A stretch of 64,000 nt of DNA. It comes from Rhizobium etli_C. GTDB lineage: Bacteria > Pseudomonadota > Alphaproteobacteria > Rhizobiales > Rhizobiaceae. The notes below the pieces were generated by a model, which saw nothing but the letters and a program-made list of their open reading frames with translations, made no database searches and was not told where the DNA came from. Below, one piece after another: positions 8,302-16,009 of this stretch (within the stretch, counting starts at the first letter, position 1; the number at the start of each line of letters is the position of its first letter). The DNA is taken from NCBI RefSeq assembly GCF_014198605.1, contig NZ_JACIHU010000005.1; one strand, 5' to 3'. A program made the translations under genes and the position numbers.

Positions 8302-8427
8302 ATGAAGATCAAGAATTCGCTCAAGTCGCTCAAGGCTCGCCACCGTGACAACCGTCTGGTTCGCCGCAAGGGCCGCATCTACATCATCAACAAGCTGAAC
8401 CCGCGCTACAAGGCTCGTCAGGGCTGA
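8302..8427 (+). CDS. rpmJ: 50S ribosomal protein L36, zinc-free type
   Basis: This 41-residue gene (MKIKNSLKSLKARHRDNRLV to NPRYKARQG) matches ribosomal protein L36. It has none of the three cysteines and histidine that bind zinc in the classical form, so it belongs to the C-minus (YkgO) type, which functions without zinc. In enterics the C-minus paralogue is induced on zinc starvation by Zur, but in many alphaproteobacteria it is the only copy. No Zur-like palindrome is obvious upstream. It stands alone, just after the purK terminator. Confidence 0.95.
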   Translation: MKIKNSLKSLKARHRDNRLVRRKGRIYIINKLNPRYKARQG

Positions 8428-8535
8428 TTGCGCGCATCCGGATCGCCGCGCCGCGCAATTGCGCCGCCGGACATCCGGTAGGTCGCTGCGGTGATCACGT
8501 CAAATTTGTTTGATCTTCGGCGTTGGCGGGCTAAT

Positions 8536-9150
8536 ATGTCCGCCATGCGCTTTTTTGCTTTGACGCCAGCGGCTTTGCCGCTCTTCCTCATTCTCTCTAC
8601 CTCTCCGCTTCCGGCCATCGCGGCGGAAAAGGATGTCATCGTCGAGCAGAGCAATGCCGCCAGTTCGCCGAAGCAGCGCCTCGATCAGCTCTTCAGCCAG
8701 CTGAAGCGCGAGCGCGATCCCGACAAGGCCAGCGGCATCGCCAACGAAATTCGCCTCGAATGGAATGATTCCGGCAGCGCGACCGTCAATCTCCTGATGC
8801 AATGGGCCGACAAGGCGATTGAGGAAAAGCGCAATCCCGCCGCGCTCGATTTCCTCGATGAGGCAATAGCGCTGAAGCCCGATTACGCTGAAAGCTGGAA
8901 TCGGCGCGCCACGCTGAATTTCGTCATGGGCAATTACCGCAAGTCGATGTCCGACATCGAACATGTGCTGGATCTCGAGCCGCGCCATTTCGGCGCGCTC
9001 TCCGGCATGGCCGCGATCCTCAGCAATTCCGGCAACGATCAGCTGACGTTGAAAGCCTGGGAGCGGTTCCTCGACATCTATCCCGCCGAGCGCACTGCGC
9101 AGGAACAGGTCAATACGCTGTCGGAAAAACTTGCCGGCAACCGCACGTGA
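8536..9150 (+). CDS. Exported tetratricopeptide-repeat protein
   Basis: The roughly 204-residue product starts with a signal peptide (MRFFALTPAALPLFLILSTS, cleavage near AIAA/EKD). It then has three TPR-like helical pairs, best seen in PAALDFLDEAIALKPDYAES and YRKSMSDIEHVLDLEPRHFG. Such proteins act as periplasmic adaptors. ATG 8536 or 8545 could both be used; either gives a good signal peptide. The frame is also open to 8491, but the extra residues (MITSNLFDLRRWRAN) would spoil the signal sequence. No neighbour suggests a specific partner. Confidence 0.8.
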   Translation: MSAMRFFALTPAALPLFLILSTSPLPAIAAEKDVIVEQSNAASSPKQRLDQLFSQLKRERDPDKASGIANEIRLEWNDSGSATVNLLMQWADKAIEEKRNPAALDFLDEAIALKPDYAESWNRRATLNFVMGNYRKSMSDIEHVLDLEPRHFGALSGMAAILSNSGNDQLTLKAWERFLDIYPAERTAQEQVNTLSEKLAGNRT

Positions 9151-9270
9151 TGGCGGCTCGCCCGATCTTGAAGCCCGGCCAGACCGCACAATTTTAGCAT
9201 TATCGAGGGAGCGACGCGGCGCTTCGCCCACCGCTCTCGAGAACCGCCGCAACCATCGCCCGTAAAGATC

Positions 9271-10356
9271 ATGCTTGCAGAAGTTTCCGCTCTTCTCGCT
9301 CCCCTCGCCGGCGCCATCGGTTACTCCTCCTACAAGGCGCGGCGCTTCGAACAAACCTATCCAAATATCGGTGAGCTGACGGATGTCGGCGGCTACCGCA
9401 TGAATGCCGTCCATATCAAGCGTCCGGAACATGCCGATCTGCCGGCGCTCGTCTTCATTCACGGCGCCAGCGGCAATCTGCTCGACCAGGTCGTCGCCTT
9501 CCGCGCAGCCCTCGAAGGCCGGGCGGAAATGCTCTTCGTCGACCGTCCCGGTCACGGCTATTCCGAACGCGGCGGCCCTGAAAACGCGGTCCCCTCCGGC
9601 CAGGCGGATGCGATCGCCCGGCTGATGGAGGCACGCGGCATCGAGAGGGCGATCATCGTCGGTCATTCTTTCGGCGGCGCGATCACCGCAACCTTCGGCC
9701 TGCGCCATCCCGAAAAGACAGCCGGCCTGCTCTTTCTGGCACCCGCGACCCATCCCTGGCCGGGCGGTATCGACTGGTACTATCACGTCGCGACGGCGCC
9801 AATCGTCGGCTGGCTGTTCAACCACGCCATTGTCGTGCCGCTGGGGCTCAGTCGGCTGGAGCGCGGCACGCTGAATGTCTTCCGTCCCAATCCGCGCCCG
9901 CTCGATTACATCGAAAAGACCGGTCCATCGCTGGTGCTGCGGCCCCGCACCTTCCGCAACAACGCCGCCGATTTCAAAAGGCTGCTTGCTTATCTGAAGG
10001 AGCAATCGCCGCTCTATGCACAGATCACCGCGCCGACCATCATCATAACAGGCGACAGCGACGAGATCGTCTGGGAACACCTGCATTCACGCGGCCTTGC
10101 CCGCGACATAGCCGGCTCCGAGCTCATCACCGTCCGCGGCGTCGGCCACAAGCCGGATTATCTCGCGACCGATGTCGCCATCGCGGCCATGGAAAAGATC
10201 GCCGGCAAGCCGCGCGATCTGCAGGCAATCGCCCGCCGGGCCGAGGAGCGGCTCGCCGCGGCGGCGCGCGATCGGACATCGCTGCCGTCGCTGGAGCCGG
10301 GCGCCCCGCGCGGGCATGACCCTTCAGCCGGAAACTCGATCGAACGCCTCGCATAA
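9271..10356 (+). CDS. Alpha/beta hydrolase
   Basis: The 361-residue product begins with a short hydrophobic segment (LLAPLAGAIGYSSY) that may anchor it. It continues as a classical alpha/beta hydrolase: oxyanion-hole HGASGN near residue 64, DRPGHGYSER at 91-100, nucleophile elbow GHSFGG with Ser133, acid candidate in IIITGDSDEIVW and histidine in GVGHKPDY. The last 60 residues are a charged tail beyond the fold. Substrate cannot be told from sequence. It follows the TPR gene by 120 bases and precedes ggt. Confidence 0.85.
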   Translation: MLAEVSALLAPLAGAIGYSSYKARRFEQTYPNIGELTDVGGYRMNAVHIKRPEHADLPALVFIHGASGNLLDQVVAFRAALEGRAEMLFVDRPGHGYSERGGPENAVPSGQADAIARLMEARGIERAIIVGHSFGGAITATFGLRHPEKTAGLLFLAPATHPWPGGIDWYYHVATAPIVGWLFNHAIVVPLGLSRLERGTLNVFRPNPRPLDYIEKTGPSLVLRPRTFRNNAADFKRLLAYLKEQSPLYAQITAPTIIITGDSDEIVWEHLHSRGLARDIAGSELITVRGVGHKPDYLATDVAIAAMEKIAGKPRDLQAIARRAEERLAAAARDRTSLPSLEPGAPRGHDPSAGNSIERLA

Positions 10357-10431
10357 AGCCGATCGCCTGCATTGCCTCGAGCCGGCGCAGCCCCATATGT
10401 TTTTCCGTTGTTGTCCAAAGGAGGGGAAATC

Positions 10432-12168
10432 ATGGGCCGCCTGCATATCGGGACGATCTCGGTCATATCGGCATTGTCGCTCTGCGTGACCTCGGCTTTC
10501 GCGGCCTCGCCCGCACCTGTTGAAGCCGAACACGGCATGGTCGTCACCGCTCAGCATCTGGCGACCGATGTCGGCGTCGAGGTGCTGAAGAGCGGCGGCA
10601 ACGCCGTCGATGCAGCCGTCGCCGTCGGTTATGCGCTGGCGGTGGTCTATCCCTCGGCCGGCAATCTCGGCGGCGGCGGCTTCATGACCATCCGCCTGAA
10701 AGACGGCACCAAGACCTTCCTCGATTTCCGCGAACGCGCGCCGATCGCCGCGACGAAGACCATGTATCTCGATGCCAAGGGCGAGATCGTGCCGCGCGCC
10801 AGCCTCGACGGTTATCTCGCCGTCGGCGTTCCCGGCTCGGTCATGGGTTTTGAAACCGCGCGCGAGAAATACGGCACCCGCTCACGCCAGGATCTGATCG
10901 CGCCGGCGCTTCGCTTCGCCAAGGAAGGCTTCACGCTGGAACAGGGCGACGCGGCCATCCTCGCCGGCGGCGCCAAACGCCTCGCCAAGGATGAGACGGC
11001 GGCGAAAATCTTTCTGAAACCGGATGGCAAGCCCTATGCATCGGGCGAAAAACTTGCGCAACCGGATCTCGCCGCGGTCCTGGCCGCCATCTCCGAAAAA
11101 GGCCCCGACGCCTTCTACAAGGCCGCGCCCGCCGAGGCGATCGTCACGGCAAGCCAAGCCAAGGGCGGCATTCTCGCCAAACAGGATTTCGAGCAATATG
11201 CCGTGCGCGAATTGAAGCCGATCGAGTGCAATTACCGCGGCTACGACATCATCTCCTCGCCGCCGCCCTCCTCCGGCGGCGTCATCATCTGCGAAATCCT
11301 CAACGTCCTCGAAGGTTATCCGCTCTCCTATCTCGGCTACGCCTCGGCCGAAACCGTGCACGTGATGGTCGAGGCGATGCGCTACGCCTATGTCGACCGT
11401 AACGCGGCGCTCGGCGATCCTGATTTCGTCGAGAACCCGGTCGATAAATTGCTCGACAAGGGTTACGCCAAGGAGACCGCAGCAAAGATCGATCCCTACA
11501 AGGCCGGCACGTCGGCGAATTTGAAACCGCTCGGCGGCAAGGAAAGCAACGAGACGACGCATTATTCGATCATTGACGACGAGGGCAACGCCGTCGCCGT
11601 CACCTACACGCTGAACGGCTCCTTCGGCGCCGCCGTCGTAGCACCCGGCACCGGCGTTCTGCTCAACAACGAGATGGACGATTTCACCTCCAAGCCCGGC
11701 GTGCCGAACCTCTACGGTCTGGTGCAGGGCGAGGCGAACGCCATTGCCCCGAAAAAGACGCCGCTCTCCTCGATGAGCCCGACGATCGTCACCCGCGACG
11801 GCAAGCCCTTCATGGTGATCGGCAGCCCCGGCGGCTCGCGTATCATCACCATCACACTGGAGGCGATCCTCAATGTCGTCGATTTCGGCATGGATATCAG
11901 CCAGGCGGTCAATGCGCCGCGTTTCCATCACCAATGGCAGCCCGACAAGGTCTATCTCGAGCCCTATGCGCTTTCGCCGGATACGAAAAAGGCCCTCGCC
12001 GCCATGGGTTACAGTTTCGACGGCGGCAATGATGCGCCGGTCTGGGGCCAGGCTGCCGGCATCCTCGTCGGCGGCAAAAGCCTTGCCGCCATCGCAAAGG
12101 GCGGCGGCGCCCGCTACAACGGCGCCATGGACGCCCGCGCGGCGGAAGGCTCGGCCGGCGGCTATTGA
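10432..12168 (+). CDS. ggt: Gamma-glutamyltransferase (glutathione hydrolase) proenzyme
   Basis: GGT cleaves the gamma-glutamyl bond of glutathione in the periplasm. The 578-residue precursor has a signal peptide (SVISALSLCVTSAFAA) and the full N-terminal-hydrolase fold. The autocleavage nucleophile is Thr375 in ESNETTHYS, with the downstream NGSFGAAVVAPGTGVLLNNE and the oxyanion motif GSPGGSRIITI. The predicted large subunit is residues 25-374 and the small subunit 375-578. AAAGGAGGGG stands before ATG 10432; the 20 earlier open codons precede the ribosome site. Confidence 0.96.
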   Translation: MGRLHIGTISVISALSLCVTSAFAASPAPVEAEHGMVVTAQHLATDVGVEVLKSGGNAVDAAVAVGYALAVVYPSAGNLGGGGFMTIRLKDGTKTFLDFRERAPIAATKTMYLDAKGEIVPRASLDGYLAVGVPGSVMGFETAREKYGTRSRQDLIAPALRFAKEGFTLEQGDAAILAGGAKRLAKDETAAKIFLKPDGKPYASGEKLAQPDLAAVLAAISEKGPDAFYKAAPAEAIVTASQAKGGILAKQDFEQYAVRELKPIECNYRGYDIISSPPPSSGGVIICEILNVLEGYPLSYLGYASAETVHVMVEAMRYAYVDRNAALGDPDFVENPVDKLLDKGYAKETAAKIDPYKAGTSANLKPLGGKESNETTHYSIIDDEGNAVAVTYTLNGSFGAAVVAPGTGVLLNNEMDDFTSKPGVPNLYGLVQGEANAIAPKKTPLSSMSPTIVTRDGKPFMVIGSPGGSRIITITLEAILNVVDFGMDISQAVNAPRFHHQWQPDKVYLEPYALSPDTKKALAAMGYSFDGGNDAPVWGQAAGILVGGKSLAAIAKGGGARYNGAMDARAAEGSAGGY

Positions 12169-12291
12169 CGGGCGCCAAACGGTTCAGGCGGCGGCGGATA
12201 TCCATTCATGTCACGGTGACAAAGTCGACGTTCACAAACGGAGTGCCGCATCCTATGCATGTGCGAACTCTCCAAGCAGGACGATTCCCGA

Positions 12292-13266
12292 ATGGCAAGC
12301 ATTGAAATGATTGTCGCCGCCCGCGCCCGTTTGCGCGGCCATGCGCGCCGCACGCCGCTTCTCTCCTCCCCCTTCCTCAACGACATCGCCGGCCGGCGCC
12401 TGTTCGTGAAGGCGGAATGCCTGCAGCATTCCGGCTCCTTCAAGTTTCGCGGCGGCTGGTCTGCCGTCTCCGGCCTCGACCCGGCCGTGCGCGCCCGCGG
12501 CGTCATCGCCTTTTCCTCCGGCAACCATGCCCAGGGCGTCGCCCTTGCCGCCAAGCTGCACGGCGTGCCCGCCGTCATCATCATGCCGAGCGACGCGCCG
12601 AAGCTGAAGATCGCCAACACCCGCGCCTTCGACGCCGAAGTCGTGCTCTACGACCGCGCCAACGAGGATCGCGACGAGATCGGCGCCCGGCTTTCGGCCG
12701 AGCGCGGCCTGACGCTGATCAAGCCCTTCGACGAACCGCTGGTGATCGCCGGCCAGGGCACGACCGGCCTCGAGATCTCCGAACAGGCCGAAGAAGAGGG
12801 CGTGACGTCAGCCGAGGTCCTCGTGCCCTGCGGCGGTGGCGGATTGACCTCCGGCATCGCCCTTGCCCTCGAAGCCAGTGCCCCCGGCCTCCGCGTCCGG
12901 CCCTGCGAGCCCAAGGGTTTCGACGATACCACCCGCTCGCTCGCCTCCGGCAGGATCGAACGCAACGCGTCGATATCAGGCTCGATCTGCGATGCGATCC
13001 TGACGCCACAGCCCGGCAACATCACCTTCCCGATCCTCAAGCGCCTTGCCGGCTCCGGCATCGTCGTCACCGACGAAGAAGCGCTGCGCGCCATGGCGCT
13101 CGCGTTTACCCGGCTGAAGATCGTTGTCGAGCCCGGCGGCGCCGTGGCGCTCGCCGCCGCCCTCTTCCACGCCGAGGCGCTGGAAAGCGATGCAGTCATC
13201 GCCGTCACCTCGGGCGGCAATGTTGATGCCGATCTCTTCGCCATGGCGCTGGAACGCTTCGGCTGA
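12292..13266 (+). CDS. PLP-dependent threonine/serine dehydratase-like enzyme
   Basis: The 324-residue product is a fold-type II PLP enzyme of the threonine ammonia-lyase group. Lys51 in SGSFKFRGG forms the Schiff base, ASGN-like FSSGNHAQGVALAA binds the cofactor, and VPCGGGGLTSGIA is the phosphate loop. There is no C-terminal ACT domain, so it is the short catabolic-type enzyme or a serine/threo-hydroxyaspartate dehydratase. The ATG at 12292 gives the family N-terminus. It is convergent with a LysR gene, leaving only four bases between the stops, so that regulator more likely controls the divergent gene on its other side. Confidence 0.9.
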   Translation: MASIEMIVAARARLRGHARRTPLLSSPFLNDIAGRRLFVKAECLQHSGSFKFRGGWSAVSGLDPAVRARGVIAFSSGNHAQGVALAAKLHGVPAVIIMPSDAPKLKIANTRAFDAEVVLYDRANEDRDEIGARLSAERGLTLIKPFDEPLVIAGQGTTGLEISEQAEEEGVTSAEVLVPCGGGGLTSGIALALEASAPGLRVRPCEPKGFDDTTRSLASGRIERNASISGSICDAILTPQPGNITFPILKRLAGSGIVVTDEEALRAMALAFTRLKIVVEPGGAVALAAALFHAEALESDAVIAVTSGGNVDADLFAMALERFG

Positions 13267-13270
13267 GATA

Positions 13271-14176
13271 TTAGAGCCTTTGCTGCAGCGCGCCCTCTAC
13301 GGACTGCAGCACAAGATCGCCGAGCCGCGCCGCAGCCGGCGGCAGCTCGGCTTCGGCCCGATGCAGAACCAGGCCAAGCTTCGGCAGGTCGGGCAGGCCG
13401 ACGGCCTTCGGCATAAGCGGCCGGACCTTCGCCGGCAGGCCGATCGGCGTGCGGATGGTGAGACCGAGGCCGGCGGCCGTCGCCGCCCAGAGGCCTCCGA
13501 GACTGGCACTGACGAAGGCGAGCCGCCAGGAAATGCCGGCCGCATCAAGCGCCTTTGTCGCGGCACTGCGCAGCAGGCACGGCGCCTCCAGTGAGGCGAG
13601 CGGCATCGGCTCGCCGCTGGCCCCATGCCAGCCGATCGGCCCCTCGGCAGGCCCGATCCAGCACATCGGCACTTCGCCGATCCGCTCGCAATGTGCCGTC
13701 AGCGCGCCGTCGCTCCAGGCAAGCGCCAGATCGAGCTTGCCTGATGTCACGCGCTCGAGCAGTTCGGTATTGCGTGCCACCCGCGCCTCGATGCGGACCT
13801 TCGGATGGGCGCGGGCGAAACGGCCGAGCACCTCGGGCAACAAGGTCTCTCCGAAATCCTCCTGCAGCCCGAGCCGCACCCAGCCCTCCAACTCGATGCT
13901 GTGCACGGCGGCGGCCGCCTCGTCGTTGAGCTCCAGTAGCCGCCTGGCATAGCCGAGCATCGTCTCACCGGCATCGGTCAGCGCCAGCCCGCGCCCCGCC
14001 TTGCGGAAGATCGGCGTACCCGCCTGTTCCTCCAGCTTCTTCAGCTGCGCGCTGACCGCCGAAGTCGACCGTCCCAGCCTTTCGGCCGCCTTGGCGAAAT
14101 TGCCGAGCTCCATGCCGGTCGAAAAGGTTCGAAGCACATCGAGATCGAAGATGGTCCGCCGCATCACATAGTCCAT
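13271..14176 (-). CDS. LysR-family transcriptional regulator
   Basis: The 301-residue protein has an N-terminal winged helix (FDLDVLRTFSTGMELGNFAK with recognition helix RSTSAVSAQLKKLEEQAG) and a two-lobed effector domain from residue about 90. It is divergent from the tautomerase/DUF4865 pair 105 bases away, the usual LysR arrangement, so those two genes are the likely targets. The start could be 14176 or the ATG five codons later. The effector is not predictable. Confidence 0.92.
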   Translation of the reverse strand: MDYVMRRTIFDLDVLRTFSTGMELGNFAKAAERLGRSTSAVSAQLKKLEEQAGTPIFRKAGRGLALTDAGETMLGYARRLLELNDEAAAAVHSIELEGWVRLGLQEDFGETLLPEVLGRFARAHPKVRIEARVARNTELLERVTSGKLDLALAWSDGALTAHCERIGEVPMCWIGPAEGPIGWHGASGEPMPLASLEAPCLLRSAATKALDAAGISWRLAFVSASLGGLWAATAAGLGLTIRTPIGLPAKVRPLMPKAVGLPDLPKLGLVLHRAEAELPPAAARLGDLVLQSVEGALQQRL

Positions 14177-14196
14177 GTTTTCAGGATTATTTGTTC

Positions 14197-14222
14197 ATGA
14201 TATTCTGATTTTCAGCATCATC
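14197..14222. promoter_or_regulatory. Candidate LysR operator between the regulator and the tautomerase gene
   Basis: The divergent 105-base spacer holds a nested palindrome: CTGATTTTCAG at 14205-14215 lies within outer arms ATGAT and ATCAT at 14197-14201 and 14217-14221. LysR proteins commonly bind interrupted dyads in such positions. The assignment is positional only. Confidence 0.35.
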
Positions 14223-14281
14223 GTGCCGTGCGATGGTGCTGTTGTCAAGGCCGGCGGACGGCCGCAACCATGGAGATCCCG

Positions 14282-15064
14282 ATGCCCTTCGTTCGCATTT
14301 CCCTTCGCAAAGGCAAGTCGCCGGACTATCTCGCGGCACTCGCCGACGCCATCCAACGCGCCCTAGTCGAGACCTTCGACGTGCCTGAAAACGATCGCTT
14401 CCAGGCCATCCACCAGCACGACGAGAACGAGCTGATCTTTGACAGTGGCTATCTCGCCGGCCCGCGCTCCGGCGATTTCGTCTATATCTCGATCACCATC
14501 GGCCGGCCCCGACCGGCCGAAATGAAGGCGGCGCTCTATCGCCTGCTTGTCGATCTCGTGTCGCAATCGCCGGGCCTTCGACCCGAGGACGTGATGATCG
14601 TCATCAGCACCAGCGCTCCTGAGGATTGGTCCTTCGGCAACGGTATCGCGCAGATGACGGACCCCGACTGGCGGCGGCAGCGGGGGAACGCTGATGATCG
14701 CCATGCAATACAGCTTTACCCTGCCCGCCGATTACGACATGTCGATCGTCGACCGACGCATACGCGACAAGGGGCCGCTGCTCGATGGTTTCCCCAATCT
14801 CGGCTTCAAGGCCTATCTCAGCGCCCGCCAAGGCGAATGCACCAGCCGCGACAATCTCTATGCGCCCTTCTATCTCTGGCAGAAACCGGAAGGGGCAAGC
14901 GACTTTCTGTGCAGCCCGGGATTCGAAGCCCTGACCGGCGCGTTCGGCTGGCCGACGGTCAGAACCTGGATTGTCTGGCAGGCGGAGCTTTCGGCCGAGA
15001 TCGCTGCTGCCAGGTTTGCGACCCGCGATATCCTGCTGACCGAGCCTTACGCGCCGCTCGCTGA
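14282..15064 (+). CDS. Tautomerase-family protein with a probable frameshifted 3' end
   Basis: The first 133 residues form a 4-oxalocrotonate-tautomerase/MIF-like domain. Translation from ATG 14282 exposes Pro as residue 2, the catalytic N-terminal proline of this superfamily, which decides the start; GGAG lies seven bases upstream. The family body ends around FGNGIAQMTDPDWRRQ. After the G5 run at 14682-14686 the frame stays open to 15064, but those 127 codons are an alternative frame of the DUF4865 gene and look non-coding. One additional G would give RGER and a TGA at 14692, overlapping the DUF4865 start as TGATG. I read the long tail as an artefact or recent frameshift; the enzyme is probably about 137 residues. 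Confidence 0.7.
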   Translation: MPFVRISLRKGKSPDYLAALADAIQRALVETFDVPENDRFQAIHQHDENELIFDSGYLAGPRSGDFVYISITIGRPRPAEMKAALYRLLVDLVSQSPGLRPEDVMIVISTSAPEDWSFGNGIAQMTDPDWRRQRGNADDRHAIQLYPARRLRHVDRRPTHTRQGAAARWFPQSRLQGLSQRPPRRMHQPRQSLCALLSLAETGRGKRLSVQPGIRSPDRRVRLADGQNLDCLAGGAFGRDRCCQVCDPRYPADRALRAAR

Positions 15065-15242
15065 TATCCGGCGGGCCGAAAGCGCGCAGGCTGAAGCCGA
15101 GGTTGCGGGCGGCGCGCTCGCCTCCGTCTCCGGCTTCGAACCGACGACATGGACGCGGGTGCGCTTCAGGCTATGGCGCGAGATGCCGGAGATCGGCGGG
15201 CAGACGCAGGCCTATCGTGTCGGTCACCTGTCCCTGCCCTGA
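14694..15242 (+). CDS. DUF4865 family protein
   Basis: The 182-residue product (MIAMQYSFTLPADYDMSIVD) matches my recollection of DUF4865, a family of unknown function seen next to tautomerase and LysR genes. It has no signal peptide or membrane segment. Notable motifs are LGFKAYLSARQGE, YAPFYLWQKPEGASDFL and a tryptophan-rich segment FGWPTVRTWIVWQAEL. The gene is read in a different frame inside the over-long tail of the tautomerase frame. A GGGGGAAC just upstream acts as ribosome site for ATG 14694. The constant pairing suggests both act on one small molecule. Confidence 0.85.
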   Translation: MIAMQYSFTLPADYDMSIVDRRIRDKGPLLDGFPNLGFKAYLSARQGECTSRDNLYAPFYLWQKPEGASDFLCSPGFEALTGAFGWPTVRTWIVWQAELSAEIAAARFATRDILLTEPYAPLADIRRAESAQAEAEVAGGALASVSGFEPTTWTRVRFRLWREMPEIGGQTQAYRVGHLSLP

Positions 15243-15250
15243 CGCTGGCG

Positions 15251-15886
15251 TCAAACGGTTGCCCGGCGGTAGAAGGCGAGCGAGCCGGCAAGCGCCAGGA
15301 GCGCGCCGCCGCAGGCCCGCTCCAGCCAAAGGGTGCCTGAGGTCTTAAGGAAACGCACCGCCTGCGAACCGAATAAGGCGTAGCCGAACATGATGATGAA
15401 ATCGAGCGTGGCAAAGACCAGCGCCAGCAGCGCATATTGCCCTGCCTGCGGCTGGGTTGGATCGATGAACTGCGGCAGGAAAGCCGAGAAGAACAGGTAG
15501 CCCTTCGGATTGGTCGCCGCGACCATGAAACTCTTCAGGCCGATCGAGAAAGTCGACGCCGCGCCGGCCGGCGCACCTGCTTGCAACGCCGCATCGATCC
15601 CGCCTTTCGAGCGCAGCAGCATGATGCCGAGAAAGGCAAGATAGGCAGCACCCGCCCATTTCAGCATCGAGAACCAGAATTCGGATGCCGCCAGCAGCGC
15701 GCCGAGCCCCACCGCCACGGCGCCGATCAGCACGAAATCGGAGAGCACCGCGCCGACCATTCCGGCAGTTGCCCGGCGCAGACCGTGGCGTGAACCGTTG
15801 GTCAGGGCCAGCAGCACCGTTGGCCCCGGCGTCGCGATGCCGACGAAGGAAACGGCTGCAAAGGCCAGAAGCGTGACGGTGTCCAT
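15251..15886 (-). CDS. LysE/RhtB-family amino-acid exporter
   Basis: The 211-residue inner-membrane protein has six hydrophobic segments and the family N-terminus LAFAAVSFVGIATPGPTVLL followed by LTNGSRHGLRRATAGMVGA. Members export homoserine, threonine, lysine or related amino acids. ATG 15886 follows a GGGAGGGATC ribosome site; the frame is open further to 15955 but that part is hydrophilic and cysteine-rich, unlike the family. It is convergent with DUF4865, the two stops being only eight bases apart. Confidence 0.9.
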   Translation of the reverse strand: MDTVTLLAFAAVSFVGIATPGPTVLLALTNGSRHGLRRATAGMVGAVLSDFVLIGAVAVGLGALLAASEFWFSMLKWAGAAYLAFLGIMLLRSKGGIDAALQAGAPAGAASTFSIGLKSFMVAATNPKGYLFFSAFLPQFIDPTQPQAGQYALLALVFATLDFIIMFGYALFGSQAVRFLKTSGTLWLERACGGALLALAGSLAFYRRATV

Positions 15887-15961
15887 AATGATCCCTCCCA
15901 GGTCAGAGGAACGAAACTTGCACGCGCAGCAGCTCTTGGCAACAACACCCATCAACGAAAG

Positions 15962-15994
15962 AGACCGCCGCCTCGTTGAGGCGGCGGTCTTTTT
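15962..15994. terminator. Hairpin terminator between lysE-like gene and pyk
   Basis: A perfect 13-base stem, AGACCGCCGCCTC and its complement around GTT, is followed on the plus strand by TTTTT and on the minus strand by CTTTC. It lies 16 bases beyond the pyk stop, so it most likely ends the pyk transcript although the better T-run is on the other strand. Confidence 0.75.
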
Positions 15995-16009
15995 GAAGGA
16001 ACGGTCGGA

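Noticed and set aside
8500..10086. 528-codon minus-strand frame across the TPR and hydrolase genes
   Set aside because: It covers two unrelated plus-strand genes with clear motifs and has shadow composition.
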